Assembly (NCBI GenBank): GCA_003343995.1
Contig: QAKE01000014.1
Span: 33,927 to 97,926 of the forward strand
Origin: Bacillota bacterium
GTDB taxonomy: Bacteria; Bacillota; Clostridia; Christensenellales; Borkfalkiaceae
Length of the DNA stretch: 64,000 nucleotides
Direction: 5' to 3'
Position 1 is the first letter of the stretch. Every line of letters begins with the position of its first letter. The translations under genes were made by a program, and so were the position numbers. The notes below the pieces were generated by a model. It saw nothing but the letters and a program-made list of their open reading frames with translations. It made no database searches and had not been told where the DNA came from. Shown piece after piece: positions 15,969 through 23,331 of this stretch.

Positions 15969-16412
15969 ATGGATATTTTGTCGAATTTTGCAGATAAATT
16001 AAAAGAATTGATGAATTACAGCGAAATTGCGGAATCCGCGCTTGCCGACCGCGTCGGCATAGACGTTTCACAGATCCGCCGCTATCTGAGAAAGGACTGC
16101 CTGCCGAGTTTGACCAGCGCGGTGAAGCTTGCGGACTATTTCAAGTGCCCGCTCGACTATCTCTTCGGCAGGGCGGAGGATTTCACCGAGCAGAACTACC
16201 CCGTCTGCCCGCCCTTCGGCGGGCATTTCGCCGCGTTTTTAGAAAAAAACAACTGCACGCGCTACCGCCTTTCGCGCCAGCTGCGCGGGCTGACGCAGTG
16301 CCGCATGCACGCTTGGGTGCACGGCATCAGCACGCCCTCCGTGGAAAACCTGATCCGCATTTCCGATTATTTCAAATGTTCTTTGGACGAGCTCGTCGGC
16401 AGAGAACCGTAA
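15969..16412 (+). CDS. Tandem-HTH (XRE-like) transcriptional regulator
   Basis: The 147-residue protein is almost entirely two Cro/CI-type HTH domains: residues about 5-65 (SALADRVGIDVSQIRRYLRK, then LADYFKCPLDYLFGR) and about 80-145 (YRLSRQLRGLTQCRMHAW, then ISDYFKCSLDELVG). The repeated DYFKC-LD-L-GR ending shows internal duplication. Two domains in one chain suggest it binds a long or direct-repeat site. It is divergent from a 44-aa small gene. The ligand is unknown; there is no sensor domain. Confidence 0.82.
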   Translation: MDILSNFADKLKELMNYSEIAESALADRVGIDVSQIRRYLRKDCLPSLTSAVKLADYFKCPLDYLFGRAEDFTEQNYPVCPPFGGHFAAFLEKNNCTRYRLSRQLRGLTQCRMHAWVHGISTPSVENLIRISDYFKCSLDELVGREP

Positions 16413-16422
16413 AACGCAAACC

Positions 16423-16457
16423 GAAAAGCGCCCCCGATCGCGGAGGCGCTTTTCTTT
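16423..16457. terminator. Bidirectional terminator between regulator and ppa
   Basis: The stem AAAAGCGCC/GGCGCTTTT has A and T tracts on both arms and separates convergent genes. Confidence 0.75.
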
Positions 16458-16997
16458 TTATTTCAGCAGATCGAATAAATTTTCCTGATAACAGCGGATG
16501 CATTTTCCGATGATGCGCACCGCCTCGTCGGCGTCCAGCGCGGAATCGACCGCCGTTACCTTGTTTTCCAGCTGCTTGTACACCGAGAAAAAATGCTGCA
16601 TTTCGTCGAACACGTGCATCGGCAAATCGTGGATGCTCTTATAATTGTTATACGTGGGATCGGTCAGGGGAATGGCGATGATCTTTTCGTCCACGCTGCC
16701 GTTGTCCTTCATCGTGATCACGCCGATGGGATAGCACTTGACCAGACTCATGGGCAGAAGGCTTTCGCTGCACACGATCAAAACGTCCAGCGGATCGCCG
16801 TCCTCCGCCAGCGTGTGGGGAATAAACCCGTAATTCGCGGGGTAATGGGTGGACGTGTATAAAATTCTGTCCAGCATCAAAAGCCCCGTCTTTTTATCCA
16901 TTTCGTACTTTTGCTTGCTGCCCTTCTGAATTTCCACCACCGCGACGAATTCCTCCGGTGTGATTCTGCTCTTATCGATGTCGTGCCAGATATTCAT
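16458..16997 (-). CDS. ppa: Inorganic pyrophosphatase (family I)
   Basis: The enzyme hydrolyses pyrophosphate to phosphate, pulling biosynthetic reactions forward. The signature EDGDPLDVLIV places metal-binding D66, D68 and D71 correctly, and the 179-residue length is normal for soluble family I enzymes. Many Bacillota use the unrelated family II enzyme, so family I is worth noting. It is the third gene of an Lrp-aminotransferase-ppa operon and overlaps the aminotransferase stop by 4 nt. Confidence 0.95.
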   Translation of the reverse strand: MNIWHDIDKSRITPEEFVAVVEIQKGSKQKYEMDKKTGLLMLDRILYTSTHYPANYGFIPHTLAEDGDPLDVLIVCSESLLPMSLVKCYPIGVITMKDNGSVDEKIIAIPLTDPTYNNYKSIHDLPMHVFDEMQHFFSVYKQLENKVTAVDSALDADEAVRIIGKCIRCYQENLFDLLK

Positions 16998-18178
16998 TGA
17001 TTTTCTCCTTTGATCCGTTTTACGAATTTTTTAATTCTCTTCATCGCCTCTACCAGATTTTTCATGGAAGTGGCATAAGAACACCGTACGAAATACGCGC
17101 CGCTTTCGCCGAAAGCGCTCCCCGGAACGACGGCGACGCGCTCTTCTTCCACCAATTTGTTGGCGAATTCCTCCCCCGTCATGCGCAGGGAGGCGACGCT
17201 CGGCATGATGTAAAACGCGCCCTTCGGCTCGAAACACTTCAGCCCGATTTCGTTGAACGATTTGTATAAAAACCGGCGGCGCCGGTCGTATTCCTCGCGC
17301 ATCTCCGCGATGCCCGCAAAATTCTCTTTCGCGCCGTAACGCAAGCCCTCCAGCGCGGCGTACTGGCTCATGATGGGGGCGCAGATCGTCGTGTACTGGT
17401 GAATTTTAAGGATGTTTTTGAACAGATTTTTTTCCGCGCAGAGATAGCCGATGCGCCAGCCCGTCATGGCGAACGACTTGGAAAAGCCGCTGATGAGCAC
17501 GACGTTTTCGCGCAGTTCTTCAAATTCCGCAATGGAAACGTGGTTGCACCCGTAGGTGAGTTCGGCGTAAATCTCGTCGGAAATCACCAAAATATCGTGC
17601 TTTAATATCACGGGCACGAGCGCTTTTAAGTATTCCCGCTCCATAATGCCGCCCGTGGGGTTGTTGGGATAGGGAAAAATGAGCGCCTTGGTCTTTTCCG
17701 TGATGCGCGCTTCCAGCATTTCGGGCGTTAATTTGAACCCGTTTTCCGCCGAGCACGGCACGGCGACGGGCACGCCCCCGCACAGCTGCACGCAAGGCGC
17801 GTAGGATACGTAGCTGGGATCGGGAATGAGCACCTCGTCCCCGTCGTCCACGACGGCGCGCAGCGTCGCGTCGATGGCTTCGCTCGCGCCGATGGTCAGC
17901 ATGATTTCCCCCGCGTCGTATTTCACCGAAAAACGGCTTTCGAGATAGGCGGAAATCGCCTCGCGCAAATCCGGCAGACCGACGTTGGAGGTGTAATGGG
18001 TGATGCCCTTTTGCAGGCTGGCGACGGCGGCGCTGCGGATTTCCCACGGGGTGACGAAATCGGGATCGCCCACGCCGAGGGAGATGATATCGCCGCCGGA
18101 ACCCGCCACAAGATCGAAAAACTTGCGGATGCCCGACGGCTTTATGTTTTTGACTTTATCGGTGACGAAATCTCTCAT
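16994..18178 (-). CDS. Pyridoxal-phosphate aminotransferase, class I/II
   Basis: The 394-residue fold-type I aminotransferase has the AspC/PatA-like pattern: GVGDPDFVTPWEIRSAA at the N-terminus, YPNNPTGG, the Schiff-base lysine in SGFSKSFAMTGWRIGY, and the C-terminal RCSYATS arginine for the substrate carboxylate. Aspartate or aromatic amino acids are likely substrates, but this cannot be fixed from sequence. It overlaps both neighbours by 4 nt (Lrp-like upstream, ppa downstream), so translation is coupled and the Lrp-like protein may sense its substrate. Confidence 0.93.
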   Translation of the reverse strand: MRDFVTDKVKNIKPSGIRKFFDLVAGSGGDIISLGVGDPDFVTPWEIRSAAVASLQKGITHYTSNVGLPDLREAISAYLESRFSVKYDAGEIMLTIGASEAIDATLRAVVDDGDEVLIPDPSYVSYAPCVQLCGGVPVAVPCSAENGFKLTPEMLEARITEKTKALIFPYPNNPTGGIMEREYLKALVPVILKHDILVISDEIYAELTYGCNHVSIAEFEELRENVVLISGFSKSFAMTGWRIGYLCAEKNLFKNILKIHQYTTICAPIMSQYAALEGLRYGAKENFAGIAEMREEYDRRRRFLYKSFNEIGLKCFEPKGAFYIMPSVASLRMTGEEFANKLVEEERVAVVPGSAFGESGAYFVRCSYATSMKNLVEAMKRIKKFVKRIKGENQ

Positions 18179-18663
18179 GCGTGAATCAACTGCCTGCCCG
18201 TATCGGTTTTATAGGTGATCTGCCCTTCGATTTTATACTTTTTCAAAATGAAGTGCGTGGCGGTGCTCAGCACGCCCTCCAGCCCCGAAAGCTTTTCCGA
18301 AACGAAACGCGCCACGTCCGCGAGGGTTTTGCCCTCCACGAATACGGCGATGTCGTACCCGCCGCTCATCAGATACAGGCTGCGTACTTCCTGAAAGCGG
18401 TCTATTTCCTCGGCGATGGCGTCGAACCCCTTCAATTTTTTCGGGGTGACGCGCACCTCGATGAGCGCTTCCACCAGATCGGAGGTGATTTTTTCGCTGT
18501 CGGTGATGGCGGTGTATTTGACGATAATGCCCGCGTTTTCCATCGCCGCGATCTCCATAGATACGGTTTCCGCGCTCTCGCCGAGCATCGCCGCGAGTTC
18601 TTCCGCCGTGTAACGGGCGTCGTCTTTCAACAGTTTTATCAGTTTTTCCTGCAATTTTTTCAT
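18175..18663 (-). CDS. Lrp/AsnC-family transcriptional regulator
   Basis: The 162-residue product starts at ATG 18663, preceded by GGGAGGG. It has an N-terminal winged HTH (residues about 1-55, YTAEELAAMLGESAETVSMEI) and a C-terminal RAM domain (EVRSLYLMSGGYDIAVFVEG) that binds amino acids and forms octamers. It is the first gene of the operon with the aminotransferase and ppa, which suggests local feedback on amino-acid metabolism. Confidence 0.92.
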   Translation of the reverse strand: MKKLQEKLIKLLKDDARYTAEELAAMLGESAETVSMEIAAMENAGIIVKYTAITDSEKITSDLVEALIEVRVTPKKLKGFDAIAEEIDRFQEVRSLYLMSGGYDIAVFVEGKTLADVARFVSEKLSGLEGVLSTATHFILKKYKIEGQITYKTDTGRQLIHA

Positions 18664-18689
18664 GCCTTGCCCTCCCTCTTTATTCCAAT

Positions 18690-18718
18690 ATTTTAACACA
18701 CTTTGCGCAAAAGTTCAA
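18690..18718 (-). promoter_or_regulatory. Promoter of the Lrp-aminotransferase-ppa operon
   Basis: On the minus strand TTGAAC (18718-18713) and TAAAAT (18695-18690) are 17 bases apart, with a leader of about 20 nt to ATG 18663. Confidence 0.7.
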
Positions 18719-18756
18719 CTGCTGGCGGAAAATTTCCTTTCTTATTGCCGTTTTTC

Positions 18757-18785
18757 TTGCGCGCGGCGCGCGTTTATGGTAATAT
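18757..18785 (+). promoter_or_regulatory. Leaderless promoter of the 86-aa gene
   Basis: TTGCGC (18757-18762) and TAATAT (18780-18785) are 17 bases apart, and ATG 18792 begins 6 nt after the -10 box. There is no ribosome site. Confidence 0.6.
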
Positions 18786-18791
18786 TATGAT

Positions 18792-19052
18792 ATGATTAAA
18801 ATGTGGATAAAAACCTTTTCGGAGGGAAAAATCGTAAAACAGGCGGTATACACCGCGGAAGAAAAAATGGATTACGCGCGGTTTCACCTGCACGTGTACG
18901 AAGCGTGCCGCGCCGTAGACGAGTCCTCCCCCGTCATCGTAAAAACGCACATCTTCAACTACGCGAAATACAATTACGTGAAATTTCTGCCGGACGACTT
19001 TGTGGAAAGCGTGGATTTCGACAAAATGATCGTGGAAAATATCGCCCGCTGA
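18792..19052 (+). CDS. Small hypothetical protein (86 aa)
   Basis: The product is a soluble alpha/beta-looking protein (MIKMWIKTFSEGKIVKQAVY), rich in aromatic residues in the middle (IFNYAKYNYVKFLPDDFVE). I do not recognise a family. It has no ribosome-binding site; the -10 box ends 6 nt before the start, so it is probably expressed from a leaderless mRNA. It is followed by the DUF378 gene, which has its own strong ribosome site and may be co-transcribed. Confidence 0.7.
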   Translation: MIKMWIKTFSEGKIVKQAVYTAEEKMDYARFHLHVYEACRAVDESSPVIVKTHIFNYAKYNYVKFLPDDFVESVDFDKMIVENIAR

Positions 19053-19108
19053 AAAAAGGTATAAAACGCCTCCGAAACAGCCAAAATAATATTCAGGAGG
19101 TACCAAAC

Positions 19109-19321
19109 ATGAAAATTACTACCGTAATCGCGTTTATTTTGACGCTGATCGGCGCGTTGAACTGGCTTTTGGTCGGCGTTTTTGCCTTCGACCTCGTCGC
19201 TTGGATTTTCGGTGCGATGAGCGTGGGCGCGCGCATCGTCTACACCCTCGTGGGCGTGGGCGGCATCTGGATGCTTTTCTACTGGGCGCTTTACCGCCCG
19301 ATGGTGCGCGCCAGAGCGTAA
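19109..19321 (+). CDS. DUF378 small membrane protein
   Basis: The 70-residue protein has two membrane segments (about 5-27 and 42-62) and the DUF378 pattern IGALNWLLVGVFAFDLVAWIFG near the start and GGIWMLFYW near the end. The start ATG 19109 follows a perfect AGGAGGT. The function of the family (YuzA-like) is unknown. A terminator follows. Confidence 0.85.
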   Translation: MKITTVIAFILTLIGALNWLLVGVFAFDLVAWIFGAMSVGARIVYTLVGVGGIWMLFYWALYRPMVRARA

Positions 19322-19328
19322 ACAAAAA

Positions 19329-19363
19329 AATATCCCCGCGTTGAACGCGGGGATTATTTTTTT
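19329..19363. terminator. Bidirectional terminator after DUF378 gene
   Basis: The stem ATCCCCGCG/CGCGGGGAT has a short loop and T-rich flanks on both sides, serving both converging genes. Confidence 0.82.
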
Positions 19364-19502
19364 ACTTATTGTCGCCCCAATAATCGGAATCGTCCCAAGG
19401 GTTGCTTCCGTCCGGCTTTTCTTCCTCGTACGGCACGCATCCCGCCGCAAAGAAGGTGAACACGCACACGAGCAATATCGCAAATACTCTTTTGATTTTC
19501 AT
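19362..19502 (-). CDS. Small lipoprotein (46 aa)
   Basis: The product starts at ATG 19502 with AGAGG upstream. It is a signal peptide ending in the lipobox FAAGC (Cys 22) followed by only 24 mature residues, acidic and tryptophan-rich (SNPWDDSDYWGDNK). Such very short lipoproteins are common in Clostridia but unassigned. An unusual palindrome lies upstream at 19566-19594. Confidence 0.65.
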   Translation of the reverse strand: MKIKRVFAILLVCVFTFFAAGCVPYEEEKPDGSNPWDDSDYWGDNK

Positions 19503-19565
19503 GACGTATTTCCTCTGTTTACAAATAAAGCGTACAATTACTGAATAGAAAAATGTACTCGTTTT

Positions 19566-19594
19566 CGCGCCGGATTCCATGGAATTGCGGCGCG
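19566..19594. other. Nested palindrome upstream of the small lipoprotein gene
   Basis: The perfect palindrome ATTCCATGGAAT (19574-19585) is nested inside CGCGCCG/CGGCGCG arms, with a one-base asymmetry. The related motifs GTACAATTACTG (about 19532) and GTACACAATTACTG (about 19622) flank it at a distance. It may be an operator or an RNA hairpin in the leader. Confidence 0.45.
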
Positions 19595-19698
19595 TAATCA
19601 CGTAACGACGAATTCAATTAAAGTACACAATTACTGTGATTATTATATACGATTGGTTATTTGAATGTCAAGTTATTTTGCCCGAAAAATTTAATTTC

Positions 19699-20238
19699 TT
19701 ATTTTACGCGCGTTTCCTGCGGACTGACGTCGCCGAGCAGGGCAGGATATTTTTCCTTCGCCTTCCGCATGGAAAGATACAGCGGTATGCCCAGCAGATA
19801 AACGGCGACGCTTTGCGATAAAAGCAAAAAACCGACCTGCGCCAGATACGCGTACTCCAGCGCGCCGTACGCCCATATCCAGATGAGGGGCAGTAAAAAC
19901 GCGTTGAGCGCCACGGGAAAAATCCCCCCGACGAGCGCTTTCGCCCACTTGTTTTTCAAAACCTTTCCGCTCGCCCACGTGAGCGCTGCGGCGAGCAGCG
20001 ATACGAGCGCGCCGAACACGATGTCCTGCACCGCCGCCCCCGCGACGAGGTTGGCGATAAGACAGCCGACAAAGAGCGCCGGCACGCTTTCCGCAAACAG
20101 CAGCGGCAGCACGGAGAGCGCCTCGCCGGGGCGGAATTGTATCGCGCCGCTGGCAACAGGCAGCACGATAAAGGTGAGCACTACGTACAGAGCGGCGATT
20201 ACGCCCGCACGCGTCAGCATTTTGGTCGATTTGTTCAT
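19699..20238 (-). CDS. queT: QueT-family queuosine-precursor transporter
   Basis: The 179-residue ECF-type S component has about five or six membrane segments. QueT/DUF988 features include the N-terminal RAGVIAALYVVLTFIVLP, the IQFRPGEALSVLPLLF motif and GCLIANLVAGA. QueT imports queuosine precursors for tRNA modification. A compact candidate preQ1 element starts at the expected transcription start and its 3' end contains the ribosome site, which supports the call. Confidence 0.9.
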   Translation of the reverse strand: MNKSTKMLTRAGVIAALYVVLTFIVLPVASGAIQFRPGEALSVLPLLFAESVPALFVGCLIANLVAGAAVQDIVFGALVSLLAAALTWASGKVLKNKWAKALVGGIFPVALNAFLLPLIWIWAYGALEYAYLAQVGFLLLSQSVAVYLLGIPLYLSMRKAKEKYPALLGDVSPQETRVK

Positions 20239-20244
20239 TTAATT

Positions 20245-20285
20245 GTACCTCGGTTGTTTTATAGAAGTGTTTTCCGAAAACCTTC
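20245..20285 (-). ncRNA. Candidate preQ1 (type I) riboswitch
   Basis: On the minus strand a GAAG/CTTC stem closes a loop containing TCGG. It is followed by an A-rich tail (TATAAAACAA) and then CCGA, which can pair with the loop to form the H-type pseudoknot. GAGG of the ribosome site directly follows or overlaps the pseudoknot strand, so control would be translational. The size and order fit preQ1-I and the gene is queT. Single-sequence reading; no alignment was possible. Confidence 0.58.
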
Positions 20286-20292
20286 GCCCTGC

Positions 20293-20321
20293 ATTTTAGC
20301 ACATTCCCGCGGTTTTTGCAA
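20293..20321 (-). promoter_or_regulatory. Promoter of queT
   Basis: On the minus strand TTGCAA (20321-20316) and TAAAAT (20298-20293) are 17 bases apart; transcription would start at the first base of the candidate preQ1 element. Confidence 0.7.
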
Positions 20322-20332
20322 CTAAATGAAAC

Positions 20333-20360
20333 GGGCTTTGCGGAATTTACCGCAAAGCCC
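20333..20360 (-). terminator. Terminator of the CotF-like genes
   Basis: The perfect 11-bp stem GGGCTTTGCGG/CCGCAAAGCCC is followed on the minus strand by GTTTCATTT. Confidence 0.75.
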
Positions 20361-20368
20361 GCGTCGAT

Positions 20369-20656
20369 TTAACTGAGTTGCTTGAGCATTTCCGAAAAGG
20401 TCTGCTTGCTTTCGTCGGTAGCGCCTTTCGGGGCGGGTTTCGTTTCGTAAAGCCCCTGCTTGCTCATGGCGGAGAACACCGCGAACTGATCGGCGACGGC
20501 GCCGTCGAAATTGCTCTTCACCGTGCTGCGGAAGCTGCGCCCCGCGCCCTCGGTGATCGCCTGCGCGTAAATTTTAACGAGCTCTTTTTCCGACATCAGA
20601 ATGTCGGTGAGCGTATCTTTTTCGTTGAGCGTGATTTTGGATTTATAGTTTTCCAT
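20369..20656 (-). CDS. CotF-like spore coat/ferritin-fold protein
   Basis: This 95-residue helical protein has the CotF-family pattern TLTDILMSEKELVKIYAQAITEG, then DQFAVFSAMSKQGLYETKPA at the C-terminus. CotF proteins are small coat or coat-associated proteins in Clostridia and Bacilli, though similar genes occur in species not known to form spores. It lies 10 nt downstream of a second, shorter CotF-like gene. Confidence 0.8.
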   Translation of the reverse strand: MENYKSKITLNEKDTLTDILMSEKELVKIYAQAITEGAGRSFRSTVKSNFDGAVADQFAVFSAMSKQGLYETKPAPKGATDESKQTFSEMLKQLS

Positions 20657-20666
20657 AGCGTCCTCC

Positions 20667-20849
20667 TTATAACAGATTGAGCAGCGCGGTAAAGCGCTTT
20701 TCGTGGTTATCCGCGATCTTTTCCATCGTTTCCGCCAACGCCTTGTCGGTCAGCGTTCTCGAATAAAGGCGCGCCTTTTTGCACGCCTGCCCTTCGTAGG
20801 TGAGCAAATCGGAAATGTAGCTCGCCTCTTTCTGCGTTAAACTGTTCAT
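20667..20849 (-). CDS. Small CotF-like helical protein (60 aa)
   Basis: The product is two helices: SYISDLLTYEGQACKKARLYS, then a second with DNHEKRFTALLNLL. This matches half of the CotF/ferritin-like bundle and the layout of small companion coat proteins. It starts at ATG 20849 with AAGGAG upstream and is followed by the longer CotF-like gene, so the pair is one operon. Confidence 0.75.
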   Translation of the reverse strand: MNSLTQKEASYISDLLTYEGQACKKARLYSRTLTDKALAETMEKIADNHEKRFTALLNLL

Positions 20850-20900
20850 GTTTTTTTACTCCTTTTAACGTCGTTACCATAATGCTTTCCGCGTCTGAAA

Positions 20901-21024
20901 TTTTTATACGCCTTTTTGCAAAATGCGCCTATATTTTTATACGCGTTTTTTGCAAAATGCTCCTAAATTCTTATACGCGTTTTTTGCAAAATGCGCCTAA
21001 ATTCTTATACGCGTTTTTTGCAAA
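20901..21024. repeat. Four tandem 33-34-bp hairpin repeats
   Basis: The core TATACGC-TTTTTTGCAAAATGC recurs with TATACG at 20905, 20938, 20972 and 21006, so periods are 33, 34 and 34 bases. Each unit can fold as GCGUUUU-UUGC-AAAAUGC (one G-U pair). The array occupies the AT-rich gap between the CotF-like genes and the gene at 21145. The fourth copy is incomplete at its 3' end. Confidence 0.85.
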
Positions 21025-21038
21025 ATTCGGCAAAATCG

Positions 21039-21123
21039 AAATCGTACGACAAAATTGTAAAATTTTTCTAAAAAAATTCCGACTATTTCAGTCTGTGCGG
21101 TCGTACGATTTATGCGTTATAAT
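21039..21123 (+). promoter_or_regulatory. Paired TCGTACGA sites before the 125-aa gene
   Basis: The 12-base arms AAATCGTACGAC (21039-21050) and GTCGTACGATTT (21100-21111) are exact inverted copies, each with the palindrome TCGTACGA. The second abuts a TATAAT (21118-21123) that lacks a good -35 box, which suggests an activator- or repressor-controlled promoter. Confidence 0.55.
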
Positions 21124-21144
21124 ATAAAAAACAGCAAAAGAACT

Positions 21145-21522
21145 ATGGAAAAGTTATACCAAGCAGAGAAAATCATCAAAAACGCAGGCATCAGCGCCCC
21201 CGAAGACGATTATCCCGCATACGTCGCCGTTCAGAAATCTTACCTTTACTGGCTGGTGCACGATAAGAACAAACGAGACCGACGCGCTCCGATGTTTAAA
21301 AACATGTTCATGGTTCCCGCAAATTTCGATTTACCCGATCATCGGTTAAAGAACATCGTTTATTTTTGCGAAAAAACCATCACGCGCTACCGCAGGGAAT
21401 ATCTCGCCATGTTTTACGAAGATTACGAGTATCTAAAAACCCTGCCGCAAGAAGAGCTGGAAATCGTTTGCAAAGCGTTGAAAACGATGATACAGGAACA
21501 CGACTTACCCGAAAACGCGTAA
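21145..21522 (+). CDS. Hypothetical helical protein (125 aa)
   Basis: The product is mainly helical and charged, with an aromatic middle (YPAYVAVQKSYLYWLVHDKN) and the segment FCEKTITRYRREYLAMFYED. I do not recognise a family. The frame extends upstream to 21112, but that start would lie inside the -10 region, so ATG 21145 is preferred even though no strong ribosome site is visible. A terminator follows at once. Its leader contains exact inverted TCGTACGA sites and the tandem repeats lie further upstream. Confidence 0.65.
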   Translation: MEKLYQAEKIIKNAGISAPEDDYPAYVAVQKSYLYWLVHDKNKRDRRAPMFKNMFMVPANFDLPDHRLKNIVYFCEKTITRYRREYLAMFYEDYEYLKTLPQEELEIVCKALKTMIQEHDLPENA

Positions 21523-21539
21523 ATCCGCGCAAAAAAACA

Positions 21540-21564
21540 GCCCCGATTTTCATCGGGGCTTTCG
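21540..21564. terminator. Bidirectional terminator
   Basis: The stem AGCCCCGAT/ATCGGGGCT separates the convergent 125-aa gene and alcohol dehydrogenase gene, with A/T tracts on both sides. Confidence 0.78.
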
Positions 21565-21575
21565 GCGTTTGCCGA

Positions 21576-22742
21576 TTATAAACTTTGTTTCAACACCGCC
21601 AGAATGTCCGCGCGGTCGAGCACCTTGTACCCGCCGTCCATCACGAGCGTGCTCTCGGCAATCGCGGGCAGCATCTCCTCCGTTACGCCGAGCTCGTTTA
21701 AATGCATCGCAAGTCCGAGGCCGCGCATCCAGCTTTCCATGCGGCAAAGCCCCTCCTCCGCGATCTCCCCGTCGGTTTTCCCCTCCGGAGAAACGCCCCA
21801 CACGTTGACGGCGTAACGCCTGAACTTCTCCGTGCCGTAAGCGAGGATATAGCGGTAATACGCCATGGAAACGGCGGAAAGCGTCATGCCGTGGGTGGCG
21901 TCGGTGTGCGCGCCCACCGCCTGACCGAGCATGTGCACCTCCCAGTCGGTGGATTTGCCCTTCGCCACGAGGGTGTTGAGCGCCCAAGTCGCCGTCCACA
22001 TGATGTTGCTGCGCGCCTCGTAATTCAGCGGATCGACGGCGGCGACGTTTGCACTATGGATGAGCGAACGCAAGAGCCCCTCCGAAATATAGTCGGAAGT
22101 GTTGTCGTCCGCGCCCGAAAAATACTGTTCCAGAATGTGCGACATGATGTCGTAAATTCCCGCGATCATCTGGTATTTCGGCAAGGTAAAGGTGAACTCC
22201 GGATTGAGCACCGAAAACCTCGGGAACACCTCTTCCCCGAACACGTGCCCTATCTTCAGCTTTTCGGCGCGGTTGGTGATCACCGAGCCGCCGTTCATTT
22301 CGCTGCCCGTGCCCACCATCGTGAGCACGCATCCCACGGGAATGATTTCGCAGTCGGGCTCCTCGAAACGGACAAAGTATTTCTGCCACGGATCGCCCTT
22401 GCAGTGCGCCGAAACGGATACCGCCTTCGCGTAATCGCACACCGAACCGCCGCCCACCGCCAAAATGAGGTCGGCTTTCGCCTTTCTCGCACGCTCGCAG
22501 CCCTCGTAAAGCTTTTCCGTCGTCGGATTGGGCATCACGCCGCCGTCCTCGTAAACGTCTTTCCCCGCCGCCTTCAGCGCGGCGACCACCTTGTCGTAAA
22601 TTCCGTTTTTCTTAATCGAGCCGCCGCCGTACACCAGCAGCACGTTTTTACCGTACTTTTCCAACTCCCCGCCCAGATGCAAAAGAGCGTCCTTTCCGAA
22701 ATACAGCCTCGTCGGGTTGCCGTAAGTGAAATTACCAAGCAT
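21576..22742 (-). CDS. Iron-containing alcohol dehydrogenase (BdhA/YqhD-like)
   Basis: The 388-residue NAD(P)-dependent group III dehydrogenase interconverts alcohols and aldehydes. The nucleotide loop AVGGGSVCDYAKAV and the metal-site helices DIMSHILEQYF and HMLGQAVGAHTDATHG give the expected Asp/His ligands. The length and start (YGNPTRLYFGKDAL) match butanol-dehydrogenase-type enzymes. It is the last gene after a TetR regulator and a flavodoxin-fold reductase, a set that fits detoxification of aldehydes or other electrophiles. Confidence 0.94.
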   Translation of the reverse strand: MLGNFTYGNPTRLYFGKDALLHLGGELEKYGKNVLLVYGGGSIKKNGIYDKVVAALKAAGKDVYEDGGVMPNPTTEKLYEGCERARKAKADLILAVGGGSVCDYAKAVSVSAHCKGDPWQKYFVRFEEPDCEIIPVGCVLTMVGTGSEMNGGSVITNRAEKLKIGHVFGEEVFPRFSVLNPEFTFTLPKYQMIAGIYDIMSHILEQYFSGADDNTSDYISEGLLRSLIHSANVAAVDPLNYEARSNIMWTATWALNTLVAKGKSTDWEVHMLGQAVGAHTDATHGMTLSAVSMAYYRYILAYGTEKFRRYAVNVWGVSPEGKTDGEIAEEGLCRMESWMRGLGLAMHLNELGVTEEMLPAIAESTLVMDGGYKVLDRADILAVLKQSL

Positions 22743-22756
22743 ATTCTTTCCTCCGT

Positions 22757-23296
22757 TTATAAATTTTTGCCCATGGCGTACGCCTCCGCCGGCGCGGGCG
22801 TGTTTTTTATTTCGCCTTTCTCGTTCGCCCCCGTGCCGTACACCACGCCGGCAAGGGTAACGCCGTCGAAACAGTCGATCCAGCCCTGAACGTCCTTTAT
22901 GCTGCCGTCCATGGCGGCGCGGTCGTCCTCCGCGGAGGTTGCGAGCAGATACACCTTTTTAAATCGGTTATTCCTGCCGTACAGCGGATTGAGCCTGTCG
23001 AGAAAGGTTTTGAGCTGTCCGCACACCGCGTAATAATATACGGGGGTGGCAAATACCAGCGCGTCGGCGTTCTGCACGTCGCCGTAAAGGGCGTTCATGC
23101 CGTCTTTCAGCGCGCAGCCGTCGTAATTCTGACAGTAAAAACAGCCCGTGCAGAATTTGAGCTCGAGCTCCCGCACGTCGATTTTGCGAACGGTATGCCC
23201 CGCGTCGCGCGCGCCCCGCGCAAATTCCTCCGCGAGAATGTCCGAATTGCCGTTTTTCCGCGGCGACGACGATACGATCACTACTTTTTTACGCAT
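22757..23296 (-). CDS. Flavodoxin-fold NAD(P)H-dependent oxidoreductase
   Basis: The 179-residue FMN-binding reductase of the NADPH-dependent FMN/iron-sulfur flavoprotein type has the SSSPRKNGNSDIL phosphate loop, FCTGCFYCQNYDGC with clustered cysteines, and ATPVYYYAVCGQLKTFLDR. It probably reduces quinones or other electrophilic small molecules. It lies 14 nt from the alcohol dehydrogenase gene and 35 nt from the TetR gene, in the same direction. Confidence 0.9.
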   Translation of the reverse strand: MRKKVVIVSSSPRKNGNSDILAEEFARGARDAGHTVRKIDVRELELKFCTGCFYCQNYDGCALKDGMNALYGDVQNADALVFATPVYYYAVCGQLKTFLDRLNPLYGRNNRFKKVYLLATSAEDDRAAMDGSIKDVQGWIDCFDGVTLAGVVYGTGANEKGEIKNTPAPAEAYAMGKNL

Positions 23297-23331
23297 CTTT
23301 TCTTCTCCTTTTTTTGTTTATCGAACGACGC

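Noticed and set aside
20901..21024. CRISPR array
   Set aside because: Four units repeat directly with no unique spacers between them and no cas genes are nearby. The units are hairpin-forming direct repeats, not repeat-spacer units.
21112..21144. Upstream start of the 125-aa gene
   Set aside because: The earlier in-frame ATG overlaps the -10 box region, so it is unlikely to be in the mRNA in a usable form.
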